From assembly GCF_003336675.1 (NCBI RefSeq), contig NZ_QPII01000008.1, forward strand, positions 1 through 64,000: a stretch of DNA of 64,000 nucleotides. The letters run 5' to 3'. This document shows positions 52,812-61,155 of the stretch, piece after piece. Both the position numbers and the translations under genes were made by a program. Source of the DNA: Billgrantia montanilacus (GTDB lineage: Bacteria > Pseudomonadota > Gammaproteobacteria > Pseudomonadales > Halomonadaceae). How positions within the stretch are numbered: position 1 is the stretch's first letter; each line of letters begins with the position of its first letter. Under the pieces are notes generated by a model. It was not told the origin of the DNA, ran no database searches, and saw only the letters and a list, made by a program, of their open reading frames with translations.

Positions 52812-52823
52812 ACGAAATTTCGT
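52812..52823. promoter_or_regulatory. Perfect palindrome ACGAAATTTCGT
   Basis: A 12-bp perfect palindrome, 147 bp before the TRAP binding protein gene. The size suits a MarR-type dimer; the MarR gene at 55939 ends the same transcription unit. The link is inferred. Confidence 0.4.
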
Positions 52824-52969
52824 CAAATTAGTTGCGGGGGAGAGTAACTGCGGTCATGGTGACAGCGGAGAATACGAAGACTGAAAGCTCTTGGCCGATG
52901 GTTTCGAGAGCCCAGTCGACAAGACCGTAATTCGGCGCATGTCGCCCCGTGACGACGTAGGAGCACAAC

Positions 52970-54025
52970 ATGAACAAGACAACTCGCCTGATGGCTGGCG
53001 CCCTGGCGGCGCTCGGCTTGGGCCTCGGCACCCCGGCACTGGCCCAGACCACCATTACCGTGAGCACCTGGGGTGGCCCCAACCATGGTGTCAATACCAT
53101 CGTCTGGCCGAGCTGGAAGGCATGGATCGAAGAGGCCACCGAAGGTCGCGTGACCGTGGACGTCGTGCACGACATGGGCCCCCCGGCGGCACAGATGGAG
53201 ATCGTTGCCGACGGCATCGCCGATGCCAGCTGGATCTTCCATGCCCACATGGCGGGTCGCTTCCTGGCCACGCAGCTGCCGGAATTCCCCACCTTCGAGG
53301 AGTTCTCCTCCGAGGATGCCGCCGCTGCCTACTGGCATACCCATCAGGAGCACCTGGCCCAGGCCAACGAGCACCGCGGCATCGACGTGATGGCCATGGG
53401 CGTACATGGCCCCGGTCAGATATTCACCCGCGACCAGGTCGACAACCTGGACGGACTGGCCGGCAAGCGCCTGCGTGTCGGCGGTGGTGTGATGAGCGGC
53501 CTGGCGGATGCCATGGGCGTGACCGGCGTGGCGCTGCCGCCCACCGGCGTCTATGAGGCGGCTTCCCAGGGTGTGGTCGACGGCGCCATGCTGACGCTGG
53601 AGAGCCTGCGCAGCTTCCGCGTGGCCGAGGTGGCACCGCACACCCTCACCGTGGACGGCGGTTTCTACCGCGGCAGCTTCGCCATCGTGATGAACCCGAT
53701 GGTCTGGGACCAGATCTCCGACGAGGATCGCGAGGCGATCGAGCGCGTTTCCGGCGAGCACCTGTCACGCCTGTTCGGTTACATGATGGATGTCTCCGAC
53801 GAGAGCGGCGTCGAGTTCGGCAAGGAGCACGGTGCCACCTTTACCCAGGTGCCCGAGAAAGATGTCGAAATGCTGCGCAGCGTGACCGAGGAGCTCATCG
53901 CCGACTGGTCCACCGCCGTGGAAGAGCGCGGTGTCGACGCCGATGCCGCACTCGCGCACTTCCGCGAACAGCTTGCCCTGGCCGCCGAGAGCGAAGGCAT
54001 CGCCGACCGCGTCGTGCGCCAGTAA
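52970..54025 (+). CDS. TRAP transporter substrate-binding protein (DctP family)
   Basis: 351 residues from ATG 52970, 5-6 nt after AGGAG. A signal peptide (about 1-25, ends in TPALAQ) is followed by a DctP fold: STWGGPNHGVNTIVWPSWKAW, VVHDMGPPAAQMEI and HTLTVDGGFYRGSF. It is a close paralogue of the orphan at 29284-30345. It hands its ligand, probably a small organic acid, to the DctQ and DctM proteins encoded next. The homogentisate genes nearby suggest an aromatic acid, but that is inference. Confidence 0.95.
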   Translation: MNKTTRLMAGALAALGLGLGTPALAQTTITVSTWGGPNHGVNTIVWPSWKAWIEEATEGRVTVDVVHDMGPPAAQMEIVADGIADASWIFHAHMAGRFLATQLPEFPTFEEFSSEDAAAAYWHTHQEHLAQANEHRGIDVMAMGVHGPGQIFTRDQVDNLDGLAGKRLRVGGGVMSGLADAMGVTGVALPPTGVYEAASQGVVDGAMLTLESLRSFRVAEVAPHTLTVDGGFYRGSFAIVMNPMVWDQISDEDREAIERVSGEHLSRLFGYMMDVSDESGVEFGKEHGATFTQVPEKDVEMLRSVTEELIADWSTAVEERGVDADAALAHFREQLALAAESEGIADRVVRQ

Positions 54026-54049
54026 CGTCCCGGCTAGCGGAGACCAATC

Positions 54050-54601
54050 ATGCCGACTTCGTCGACACCCTGGTTACGGGTCGGCCGTGTCATGCAGCTG
54101 GGACTGGAGGGGGTGGCGGGTGCCACCCTCTTCGCCATGATGTTGCTGACCACGGCGGACGTGACCGGTCGCTACTTCTTCAATTCGCCAATACTCGGCA
54201 CCGTCGAGCTGACCCAGCTGATGCTGGCGGCGGTGGTGTTCCTGTCGCTGCCGGTGGTGTGCTGGCGCGAGGAGCACGTCAGCGTCGACCTGCTCGACGC
54301 CATCTTTCCGCCCCGCCTGATCTGGATCCGCCAGGTGATCGTCAACCTGATCGTCACCGGCGCGCTGTGGGTGATGGCCCGCCGGGTCTGGGCGCTGGGT
54401 GAGCGCGCCATGGAGTGGGGGGACGTGACCGAGTTCCTGCGCATTCCCAACGGTTACCTGATCTATCTGATTTCCATCATGCTGGCGGCGTCGGCGCTGC
54501 TGACGCTGCTGCGTGGCGTGCTCTACTTCCTCGAGGGCATTCGGGTGATCGAGCGCGGTGGTCCGCTCAGTCCTGAGAAAGGCAAGGGAGGCGATACATG
54601 A
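54050..54601 (+). CDS. TRAP transporter small permease (DctQ)
   Basis: 183 residues, four membrane helices (about 18-38, 54-72, 92-112 and 135-155). Opening ATLFAMMLLTTADVTGRYFFNSPILGTVELTQLM is typical DctQ, with the second helix region LSLPVVCWREEHVSVDLLD. GGAG precedes the start. Its stop overlaps the DctM start by 4 nt (ATGA). It bridges binding protein and large permease. Confidence 0.93.
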   Translation: MPTSSTPWLRVGRVMQLGLEGVAGATLFAMMLLTTADVTGRYFFNSPILGTVELTQLMLAAVVFLSLPVVCWREEHVSVDLLDAIFPPRLIWIRQVIVNLIVTGALWVMARRVWALGERAMEWGDVTEFLRIPNGYLIYLISIMLAASALLTLLRGVLYFLEGIRVIERGGPLSPEKGKGGDT

Positions 54602-55893
54602 TTGAAGCACTCTACGGGTTCGCCGCCCTGCTGCTGCTGGCGTTCCTGCGCGTGCCACTGGCCTTTGCCATGGGCATCGTCGGCTTCGCTGGCTTCTACT
54701 ACCTGACCGGCAACTGGGGCGCCGCCGAGGCCATGGCCGCGCGTCGGGTGGTGGATACCGCCATGGACTACGGCCTGTCGGTGATCCCGCTGTTCATCCT
54801 GATGGGCAACTTCGTCTCCCATGCGGGGATGTCGGATGCGCTGTTCCGCGCGTCCAACGGCTTTCTCGGCCACCGCAAGGGGGGCCAGGCCATGGCCACC
54901 ATCGTCGCCTGCGGCGGCTTCAGCGCCATCTGCGGCTCGAGCCTCGCCACCTGCGCCACCATGGGGCGCGTGGCGATGCCCCAGATGCGCAAGTACGGCT
55001 ACAAGGACTCCCTGGCCGCGGCCTCGATTGCCGCCGGCGGCACCCTGGGCATCCTGATCCCGCCCAGCGTGATGCTGGTAATCTACGGCATCCTCACCGA
55101 GACCAGTATCCGTGAGCTGTTCGCCGCCGGTTTCATACCCGGCATCCTGGGCATCTTCCTCTACCTGGGGTCGGTGAAGTGGGTCATGTGGCGCGACCCG
55201 GATGCCGGCCCCGCCGGCGAGAAGGTGCCCTGGCCCGAGCGCATGGCGGCATTGAAGAGCGTCGGCAGCACCCTGACGCTGTTCGTGCTGGTGATCGGTG
55301 GCATCTACCTGGGGGTGTTCACGCCCACCGAGGCGGCGGGCATCGGCGCCATGGGGGCCTTCCTGATTGCCCTGTGGCGGCGAGCGCTCACCCCCCAGGT
55401 GCTGATGAACGTGCTGATGGACACCGTGCGCACCACGGGCATGCTATTCGCGGTGATCCTCACCGCGCTGATTTTCGCCAACTTCATCAACCGTGCCGGG
55501 CTGCCTAGCGACCTGCTGGCCTTCGTCAACGCACTGGATATCGCGCCCTTCCTGGTAATCCTGGTGATACTCGCCATCTATATCCTGCTGGGCTGCGTGT
55601 TCGAAAGCATGTCGATGCTGCTGCTCACCGTGCCGGTCTTCTTCCCGGTGGTGGCAGGCCTGGGCTACGACCTGGTGTGGTTCGGCATCCTGGTGGTGAT
55701 CGTGATCGAGATCAGCCTGATCACGCCACCGGTGGGGATGAACGTCTTCGTGCTGCGGGCGGTGCTGCCGGACGTGAGTACGGGCACCATCTTTCGCGGC
55801 GTGACGCCGTTCTGGGTGGCCGGCATGGTCCGCGCGTTGCTGGTGCTGCTGTTCCCGGCTATTGTGCTGTTCCTGCCGCAACTGCTCTATTGA
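54598..55893 (+). CDS. TRAP transporter large permease (DctM)
   Basis: 431 residues with about 11-12 membrane helices. Signatures: PLFILMGNFVSHAGMSDALF, GGFSAICGSSLATCATMGRVAMPQM, AAGGTLGILIPPSVMLVIYG and LITPPVGMNVFVLRAV. It drives sodium-coupled uptake of the ligand. It is translationally coupled to DctQ, and the MarR gene starts 45 bp after its stop, which suggests it belongs to the same transcript. Confidence 0.95.
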   Translation: MIEALYGFAALLLLAFLRVPLAFAMGIVGFAGFYYLTGNWGAAEAMAARRVVDTAMDYGLSVIPLFILMGNFVSHAGMSDALFRASNGFLGHRKGGQAMATIVACGGFSAICGSSLATCATMGRVAMPQMRKYGYKDSLAAASIAAGGTLGILIPPSVMLVIYGILTETSIRELFAAGFIPGILGIFLYLGSVKWVMWRDPDAGPAGEKVPWPERMAALKSVGSTLTLFVLVIGGIYLGVFTPTEAAGIGAMGAFLIALWRRALTPQVLMNVLMDTVRTTGMLFAVILTALIFANFINRAGLPSDLLAFVNALDIAPFLVILVILAIYILLGCVFESMSMLLLTVPVFFPVVAGLGYDLVWFGILVVIVIEISLITPPVGMNVFVLRAVLPDVSTGTIFRGVTPFWVAGMVRALLVLLFPAIVLFLPQLLY

Positions 55894-55938
55894 TTTCTCT
55901 ATTGATTCCAGACCGGGCGTGGGATGAGGAGGGCCGCG

Positions 55939-56457
55939 ATGAACATGGAAGACACCCAAGCCGATAACGCCGGGGATAGCACTGTCAGTGACAATGGGCC
56001 GTCGACGAAACCGGAGCTGGATCTCAACCAGTTCCTGCCCTATCGACTCAACAGCCTGGCCGACCGTATCAGCCAGGCCCTGGCGCAGCTCTACGAGGAG
56101 CGCTATCAGCTCAATATCGCCCAGTGGCGGGTGCTGGCCTGGCTCAGCCACTGCGACGAGCTGACGGCGAAGAAGGTGTGCGCCTACACCAACATGGACA
56201 AGGCCCGTGTCTCCAGGGCGATCCAGGCCCTGGAGGACCGGGGGCTGATCAGCCGCACGCCGTCGCCGAGGGATCAGCGCCTGCACGATCTCCATCTCAC
56301 CCCGGCGGGCCAGGCGCTGCTGGCTGAGCTGATTCCCGCGGCCCAGGCCTGGGAGGCGGAGCTGGTTGCGACCCTCACCGCTGGCGAGTATCGCGACCTG
56401 CTCAACGTGATGCGCAAGCTCGAGCGTCAGCTGGAGCGGATCGGCGATAAGGGCTAG
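55939..56457 (+). CDS. MarR-family transcriptional regulator
   Basis: 172 residues from ATG 55939, after GAGGAGGG; ATG 55924 is less likely because it lies before that site. The winged helix has LNIAQWRVLAWLSHCDELTAKKVCAYTNMDKARVSRAIQALEDRGLI, and DQRLHDLHLTPAGQALL is the wing, with the C-terminal dimerisation helix ending ERIGDKG. It likely represses the TRAP genes, perhaps at 52812-52823. A non-conserved acidic N-terminal extension of about 35 residues. It ends 9 bp from the convergent DUF1566-like gene. Confidence 0.9.
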   Translation: MNMEDTQADNAGDSTVSDNGPSTKPELDLNQFLPYRLNSLADRISQALAQLYEERYQLNIAQWRVLAWLSHCDELTAKKVCAYTNMDKARVSRAIQALEDRGLISRTPSPRDQRLHDLHLTPAGQALLAELIPAAQAWEAELVATLTAGEYRDLLNVMRKLERQLERIGDKG

Positions 56458-56466
56458 CGGTCGTGG

Positions 56467-56991
56467 CTATGGCGCGACGCAGAAGGGGGCAGCTTTCTCC
56501 AGTGACATTACCGGGCGCAGGTAGAACTGCCCGCCCATGTTGCAGCGCGTACGCCCCTCGCCGCTGAAGTCGACGAAACAGTCCTGCTGGGAGTGGCCGC
56601 CTGCACTGACCTCGTTCCAGTACCAGCCCACCGGCGTGTCCGGAAAGGCGTCGAGATCGATAGCCATGGGCGTCTGCCCCTGGCGCTCTTCCGGAGGCTG
56701 TATCAGGCCACTCAGCTCATGAAAGCGGGGCATTCGCCACGGACAGTCGGGGGTTGCCTCCTGCCGGACGCGCCGCTGCGCCGCGCTCCAGTCGAATCGC
56801 TCAGCTTCCCCCAGGCAGCGGCCATCGTGGTAGCGCTGTCCCAGGCTGCATCGCATCCAGGCGAGCTGCTGGCGCGTGTCCTTTACCATGCCATCGTGAT
56901 CGGTCTCATACCTGGACTCTCCGCTGCCCATGGCAGGACCACCCCATGACAGGAGTAGCCCCGCCACCAGGGCCCGGCAGTGCAGGTTCAT
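56467..56991 (-). CDS. Secreted DUF1566-like protein
   Basis: 174 residues with a signal peptide (about 1-22, ends in PAMGSG). It has DTRQQLAWMRCSLGQRYHDGRC, CPWRMPRFHELSGLI, GWYWNEVS and a final FYLRPVMS, with eight or so Cys in the mature part, likely disulphide-linked. These match the DUF1566 (Lcl-like) fold. The function is unknown. It overlaps the IclR gene stop by 4 nt (ATGA), so it is coupled to a regulator gene, which is unusual for a secreted protein. Confidence 0.72.
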   Translation of the reverse strand: MNLHCRALVAGLLLSWGGPAMGSGESRYETDHDGMVKDTRQQLAWMRCSLGQRYHDGRCLGEAERFDWSAAQRRVRQEATPDCPWRMPRFHELSGLIQPPEERQGQTPMAIDLDAFPDTPVGWYWNEVSAGGHSQQDCFVDFSGEGRTRCNMGGQFYLRPVMSLEKAAPFCVAP

Positions 56992-57827
56992 GCCTCGGCA
57001 GCCGCTTCGGTGGGGATGCGCCCGCCCAGGCGGGCGGTAATCTCCGCGGCGGTTTCGCGAACCAGCTCGCCGAGCTCCACCAGGCGGGATTCCGGAATGC
57101 GGGCCACCGGTCCGGAGACTGAAATGGCTGCCAGCGGCGTGCCATGCTCATTGTGTACGCAGGCTGCCACGCAGTGCAGGCCGATAGCATGCTCCTCACG
57201 GTCGCAGGCGTAGCCCTGCCGGCGTATCTCGGCGAGGCCGGCCCGCAGGGACTGGGGTGAGTGCAGGGTATTCTCGGTTACCCGGGACAGGCCACGCTCG
57301 GCCAGCACGCGCTCGAACTCGTCATCGGGGAGCCAGGCCATCAGCGCCTTGCCGACGCCCGAGGCGTGCAGCGGGGCGCGGGAGCCGAGGCGAGTGATCA
57401 TGCGCATCATCTGCGGCGATTCACTCTGGGCCAGGAAGACGGCCGTGGCGCCATCGCGAATGCCCAGGTTGGCGGTCTCGCCGGTCTGGGCGGTCAGGCG
57501 ACGCAGGAAGGGCCTGCTGGTGGCCACGAAGTCCCGGGCTTCCAGGAAGCTGTTGCCGATGCGGAAGGTCTTGACGTCGATCTTCCACACGCCAAGCTCG
57601 TTATCCTGGGTGATGAAGCCCTGTCCCTGCAGGGCCTGGAGCAGTCGGTGGGTGGTGGAGGGCGCCAGGTCGACCATCTCGGCCAGTTCGGATAGCGCCA
57701 GGCCACCCGGTGTTGCCGCCAGCCGCTCGAGCAGGTTGAGCCCGCGCACCAGCGATTGGCTGTGGCCGCTCGTACTCTTGCCGGGGCCTGGCGGCCGTCC
57801 CGCCGTTCTGCGTTTGACTTCACTCAC
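56988..57827 (-). CDS. IclR-family transcriptional regulator
   Basis: 279 residues from GTG 57827, 8 nt after GGAG; TTG 57842 adds five residues. A Gly/Pro/Arg-rich tail of about 25 residues is followed by the winged helix (VRGLNLLERLAATPGGLALSELAEMVDLAPSTTHRLLQAL) and the effector domain (GSRAPLHASGVGKALMAWLP, and AAISVSGPVARIPESRL). The enoyl-CoA hydratase lies 149 bp upstream and reads the same way; the PLP-enzyme gene lies beyond that on the plus strand. Which of these it controls is not shown. Paralogous to the IclR at 26011 only in family. Confidence 0.9.
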   Translation of the reverse strand: MSEVKRRTAGRPPGPGKSTSGHSQSLVRGLNLLERLAATPGGLALSELAEMVDLAPSTTHRLLQALQGQGFITQDNELGVWKIDVKTFRIGNSFLEARDFVATSRPFLRRLTAQTGETANLGIRDGATAVFLAQSESPQMMRMITRLGSRAPLHASGVGKALMAWLPDDEFERVLAERGLSRVTENTLHSPQSLRAGLAEIRRQGYACDREEHAIGLHCVAACVHNEHGTPLAAISVSGPVARIPESRLVELGELVRETAAEITARLGGRIPTEAAAEA

Positions 57828-57976
57828 CTGCGTTGTCTCCAAATTCTGGGTGGGCCGCTCGTACTAGCCAGGGCCAGGCCTTCTTGCCAGCATGAAAGCA
57901 GCTCTCAGGATACCCGCTCTGCTTCACCTTGTCGCGGCGACGGAAAAGCCTTCCATTCCCTGTTTCCCACGCCTTT

Positions 57977-58768
57977 TCAGCGATGCCGCCAGTTCGGTGG
58001 GCGTTTTTCGATGAAGGCATCGATGCCCTCGGTCACGTCCTCAGCCATCATGTTGCAGGCCATGGTGTCGCCGGCGAAGGCGTAGGCTTCCTGCAGCGGC
58101 ATCTGCAACTGGCGCTGGAACATGGCCTTGCCGGTACGCACCGCCACGGCGCTCTTGGCGCAGATGCTGGCCGTCAGTCCCTCGAGAACCTCATCCAGCG
58201 CATCCTCCTCGGCGACCCGGTTGATCAACCCCCAGTCCAGGGCCTGGTCGGCGTCGATGAAGTCGCCGGTGAAGAGCATCTCCTGGGCGCGCTTGCGACC
58301 GACGCTGCGGGAGAGTGCCACCGCCGGAGTCGAACAGAACAGGCCCACGTTGATACCCGATACGGCAAAGCGGGCCGAGCGGACCGCCACGGCCAGGTCG
58401 CAGCTGGCCACCAGCTGGCAGCCAGCGGCGGTTGCGATGCCCTGGACGCGGGCGATCACCGGCACCGGCAGGTTGACGATGCGCTGCATGACCTCACCGC
58501 AATGCGCGAACAGCGACCGATAGTAGGCTTCATCGGGGTTGGCGCGCATCTGCTTGAGATCGTGACCGGCGCAGAAGGCCTTGCCGGTGGCCGCGATAAC
58601 CACGCAGCGTACCGCGTCATCCTCGGCCAGGCGGGAGAGCTGATGGTCCAGGGCTGCCAGCATCTCTTCGGAGAGGGCATTGAACTGTCGCGGACGGTTC
58701 ATCGTCAGGGTGGCGATCCCACCCTCGTCGTGTCGAACCAGCGGCAGATCGTCATCAATGGTCGGCAT
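57977..58768 (-). CDS. Enoyl-CoA hydratase/isomerase family protein
   Basis: 263 residues, crotonase fold. GIATLTMNRPRQFNALSEEM, the oxyanion-hole region GKAFCAGHDLKQM and the second one GIATAAGCQLVASCDLAVA. The two positions usually holding catalytic Glu (after the second oxyanion region) are hard to place: the segment has GLFCSTPAVALSRSVG where hydratases show an acid in FPELG-like sequence. This matches the ECHDC3-like group, which lacks one. The substrate is unknown. AAGGATA precedes the start. It is divergent from the PLP enzyme at 58888. Confidence 0.88.
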   Translation of the reverse strand: MPTIDDDLPLVRHDEGGIATLTMNRPRQFNALSEEMLAALDHQLSRLAEDDAVRCVVIAATGKAFCAGHDLKQMRANPDEAYYRSLFAHCGEVMQRIVNLPVPVIARVQGIATAAGCQLVASCDLAVAVRSARFAVSGINVGLFCSTPAVALSRSVGRKRAQEMLFTGDFIDADQALDWGLINRVAEEDALDEVLEGLTASICAKSAVAVRTGKAMFQRQLQMPLQEAYAFAGDTMACNMMAEDVTEGIDAFIEKRPPNWRHR

Positions 58769-58887
58769 TGATATATCCTTGGTCTAATGTGATATCGCCA
58801 CCAGCCTAGCTCGTCCCGACCGTCTTTCGGCACCCCTGCGACCAAAGACGAGGCTCAGGAACCAACGAGGATGTCCCGGAGAGTGCC

Positions 58888-60135
58888 ATGACCGATTCGA
58901 CACGCCCCCCATTGGCCGAGGCCTCGCTGCACAAGGGGCTGCCCGAGACCGGCAACCGGCTGCTCGCCGATGTGAGCCTGCCCGCCGCCGTCATTCACGA
59001 GGCGGCGCTGGCCCACAACCTGGCCTGGATGCAGCGCTTCTGCGATGCCCATGGGGCGCGGCTGGCACCCCATGGCAAGACCACCATGGCGCCGGCACTC
59101 TTCCATCGGCAGCTGCAAGCCGGCGCCTGGGGCATCACCCTGGCCACTGCGCCGCAGTGCCGCGCGGCTTTCGCCCACGGTATCCATCGCCTGCTGATGG
59201 CCAATCAGCTCGTCGGCGAGGCCAACATGGCCATCGTCGCCGAGCTGATCGAGGCCGGCGCCGACTTCTACTGCGTGGTTGATAGTGTCGCCAACGTCGA
59301 CCAGCTGGCCCGCTATTTTGCTACGCGAGGCCTGCGTCTCAAGGTGCTGGTCGAGCTGGGCGTGCCTGGCGGACGCTGCGGCTGTCGCGATACCGACGAG
59401 GTGATGGCGCTCGCCGAGCGCATCGACAGCGAACAGGCCCTGGTGCTGTCGGGCCTGGAAGGCTACGAGGGCGTGATGCACGGGGACGATCCCGAGCGCG
59501 CCGTGCGTGCCTACGCCTGGCAATTGGTCGAGGTGGTCCAGGGGCTGGAGCGCGACGCCCTGATCGAAAATCCGCAGCCAATCATCACGGCGTCCGGCTC
59601 GGCCTGGTACGACCTGATCGCCGATGTATTCCGCGAGGCGCGGCTGGGCGCGCAGTTCGTACCGGTGCTGCGTCCCGGCTGCTACGTGGTTCACGACCAC
59701 GGCATCTATCGCCAGGCCCAGCGCGAGATCCTGGCAAGACAGCCACACATCGAGAACGGCTTGAAGCCGGCACTCGAGGTCTTCGCACAAGTGGTGTCAC
59801 TGCCCGAGCCGGGGCTGGCCATCGTGGGACTGGGCAAGCGCGATATCGGCCACGATCAGTTGCCCGAGCCGCTGCGACGCTATCGGGAGGCCGATGACCG
59901 GGGGCGCTCGCTGTCAGTTGAGGGCTGGCGTGTGACCAAGCTGATGGACCAGCATGCCTTCGTCAGGCTGCCCGCCGACGAGGATGAGCTCGGCAATGGC
60001 AATGGGCGGGTACGAGTGGGCGATATCGTTGCCTTTGGCGCTTCCCACCCCTGCCTGACCTTCGACAAGTGGCGGCGGATCTGTCGCGTCGACGATCGAC
60101 TCGAGGTGGTCGAAGTAATGGATACCTATTTCTAG
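58888..60135 (+). CDS. D-serine-deaminase-like PLP enzyme (alanine racemase N-terminal fold)
   Basis: 415 residues. Lys64 in RLAPHGKTTMAPALF should bind PLP, in a fold-type III barrel (about 30-320). A C-terminal beta domain holds His387 and Cys389 in GASHPCLTFDKW, the zinc site of D-serine dehydratase and D-threonine aldolase relatives. Annotated in many genomes as amino acid deaminase. Likely acts on a beta-hydroxy D-amino acid. GGAGAG precedes the ATG. It ends in a 4-bp overlap with the convergent EamA transporter gene. Confidence 0.87.
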   Translation: MTDSTRPPLAEASLHKGLPETGNRLLADVSLPAAVIHEAALAHNLAWMQRFCDAHGARLAPHGKTTMAPALFHRQLQAGAWGITLATAPQCRAAFAHGIHRLLMANQLVGEANMAIVAELIEAGADFYCVVDSVANVDQLARYFATRGLRLKVLVELGVPGGRCGCRDTDEVMALAERIDSEQALVLSGLEGYEGVMHGDDPERAVRAYAWQLVEVVQGLERDALIENPQPIITASGSAWYDLIADVFREARLGAQFVPVLRPGCYVVHDHGIYRQAQREILARQPHIENGLKPALEVFAQVVSLPEPGLAIVGLGKRDIGHDQLPEPLRRYREADDRGRSLSVEGWRVTKLMDQHAFVRLPADEDELGNGNGRVRVGDIVAFGASHPCLTFDKWRRICRVDDRLEVVEVMDTYF

Positions 60136-61034
60136 GAGCCTGCCGCCTCACGCCTGGCCTTGAGACGTGCCAGTCGGTCGCCGAACAGGTAGGCGCCCAG
60201 TGCCACCAGGATGAGCAGGGCGCCCAGCAGCATGGAGGCTGACGGCTGTTCCTGGTTCAGCGCCATGCCCAGCCCGAGGGCCAGTATCGGCGTGATCAGG
60301 GTGACCAGGGCCACGGTGGCAGCCGGGAGCCGCGAGAGGATCAGGTAGTAGCAGATAAAGCCCAGCAATGAACCGAACAGGGCGAGATAGAGCACCGACC
60401 ACAGGCCGCGGGTGGTGAGCGGCACCGCAAGGGGCTCGCCGCTGGCAAGCCACAGCACGAAGAAGCACGGCAGGCTGAGTGCCAGAGCGCCGAGGGTCTG
60501 CTCCAGGGGGCCTAGCCCGGCGGCAACGCGCTGAACGGCGATGCCGCTGCCGCTGAACAGCGTCACTGCCACCAGCATCAGTGCCAGCGCCAGGAACTGG
60601 TCCTGCCCCAGCGCCAGGCTGTCGGCGAACACCACCGCCAGGCCCACCACGCCCAGGGCACAGCCCAGCCAGTGCCAGCGCTTCAGCTTGGTGGCCCCTG
60701 GCAGCACCTGCAGGATGAGTCCGGAAATCAGCGGTGCCATGCCGAACATCACCGACATCAGCCCCGACGGCAGCGTCATGGAGGCGTGATAGCTCAACGC
60801 CATGGCGCCGAAGACACCGGGAACGGCGGCGGCATAGCTCGCCACGGCCCGGCGGTCCAGCCGAAGCCGCTCGCGGCGCAGGAACAGTACCACCGCCAGG
60901 CCCGCCAGCAGGGCGATCAGCATGCGGAGCAGTACGCTGCCGACCGGCGCGCCGGCTTCGGCGCTCCACTTGATGGTCAGTGGCGTGGTGGCCCACACCA
61001 GCACCACGATCAGGTAGGCGGCTCCGGTCGGCAT
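60132..61034 (-). CDS. EamA/DMT-family transporter
   Basis: 300 residues from ATG 61034 (AAGGA upstream), 10 membrane helices in two EamA halves (about 5-140 and 150-290). TLPSGLMSVMFGMAPLISG and WHWLGCALGVVGLAVVF lie in the first half and TRGLWSVLYLALFGSLLGFICYYLILSRLPA in the second. It probably exports an amino acid or metabolite. The gene at 61156 (serA) reads the same way and has a terminator in between. Confidence 0.9.
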   Translation of the reverse strand: MPTGAAYLIVVLVWATTPLTIKWSAEAGAPVGSVLLRMLIALLAGLAVVLFLRRERLRLDRRAVASYAAAVPGVFGAMALSYHASMTLPSGLMSVMFGMAPLISGLILQVLPGATKLKRWHWLGCALGVVGLAVVFADSLALGQDQFLALALMLVAVTLFSGSGIAVQRVAAGLGPLEQTLGALALSLPCFFVLWLASGEPLAVPLTTRGLWSVLYLALFGSLLGFICYYLILSRLPAATVALVTLITPILALGLGMALNQEQPSASMLLGALLILVALGAYLFGDRLARLKARREAAGS

Positions 61035-61090
61035 GCAATCGTCCTTGCTGCTGCCCATGGGCAGGATAATGTTCGGATAGTAACCATTAG

Positions 61091-61129
61091 CACAAAAAAC
61101 ACCGCTGCGTCATACGGCGCAGCGGTGTT
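61091..61129 (-). terminator. Intrinsic terminator after serA
   Basis: A 12-bp perfect stem (AACACCGCTGCG and CGCAGCGGTGTT, 61098-61109 and 61118-61129) with an 8-nt loop. On the minus strand it is followed by TTTTTGTG, so it ends serA transcripts 27 bp past the stop. Confidence 0.85.
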
Positions 61130-61155
61130 TTGGTCTGGCTGGGAGCCTGTCGGGC

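Larger units (their letters stand above)
52596..52969. other. 374-bp divergent region between the MBL/hmg operon and the TRAP genes
   Basis: No gene seen. The half nearest the TRAP gene is AT-rich around 52750-52830 and holds the palindrome at 52812-52823. A GTTGCTC-TTGAAAC stretch resembling the 12403 and 30424 operators is at 52691-52704. The TRAP gene follows AGGAG. Both flanking transcripts probably start here. Confidence 0.6.
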
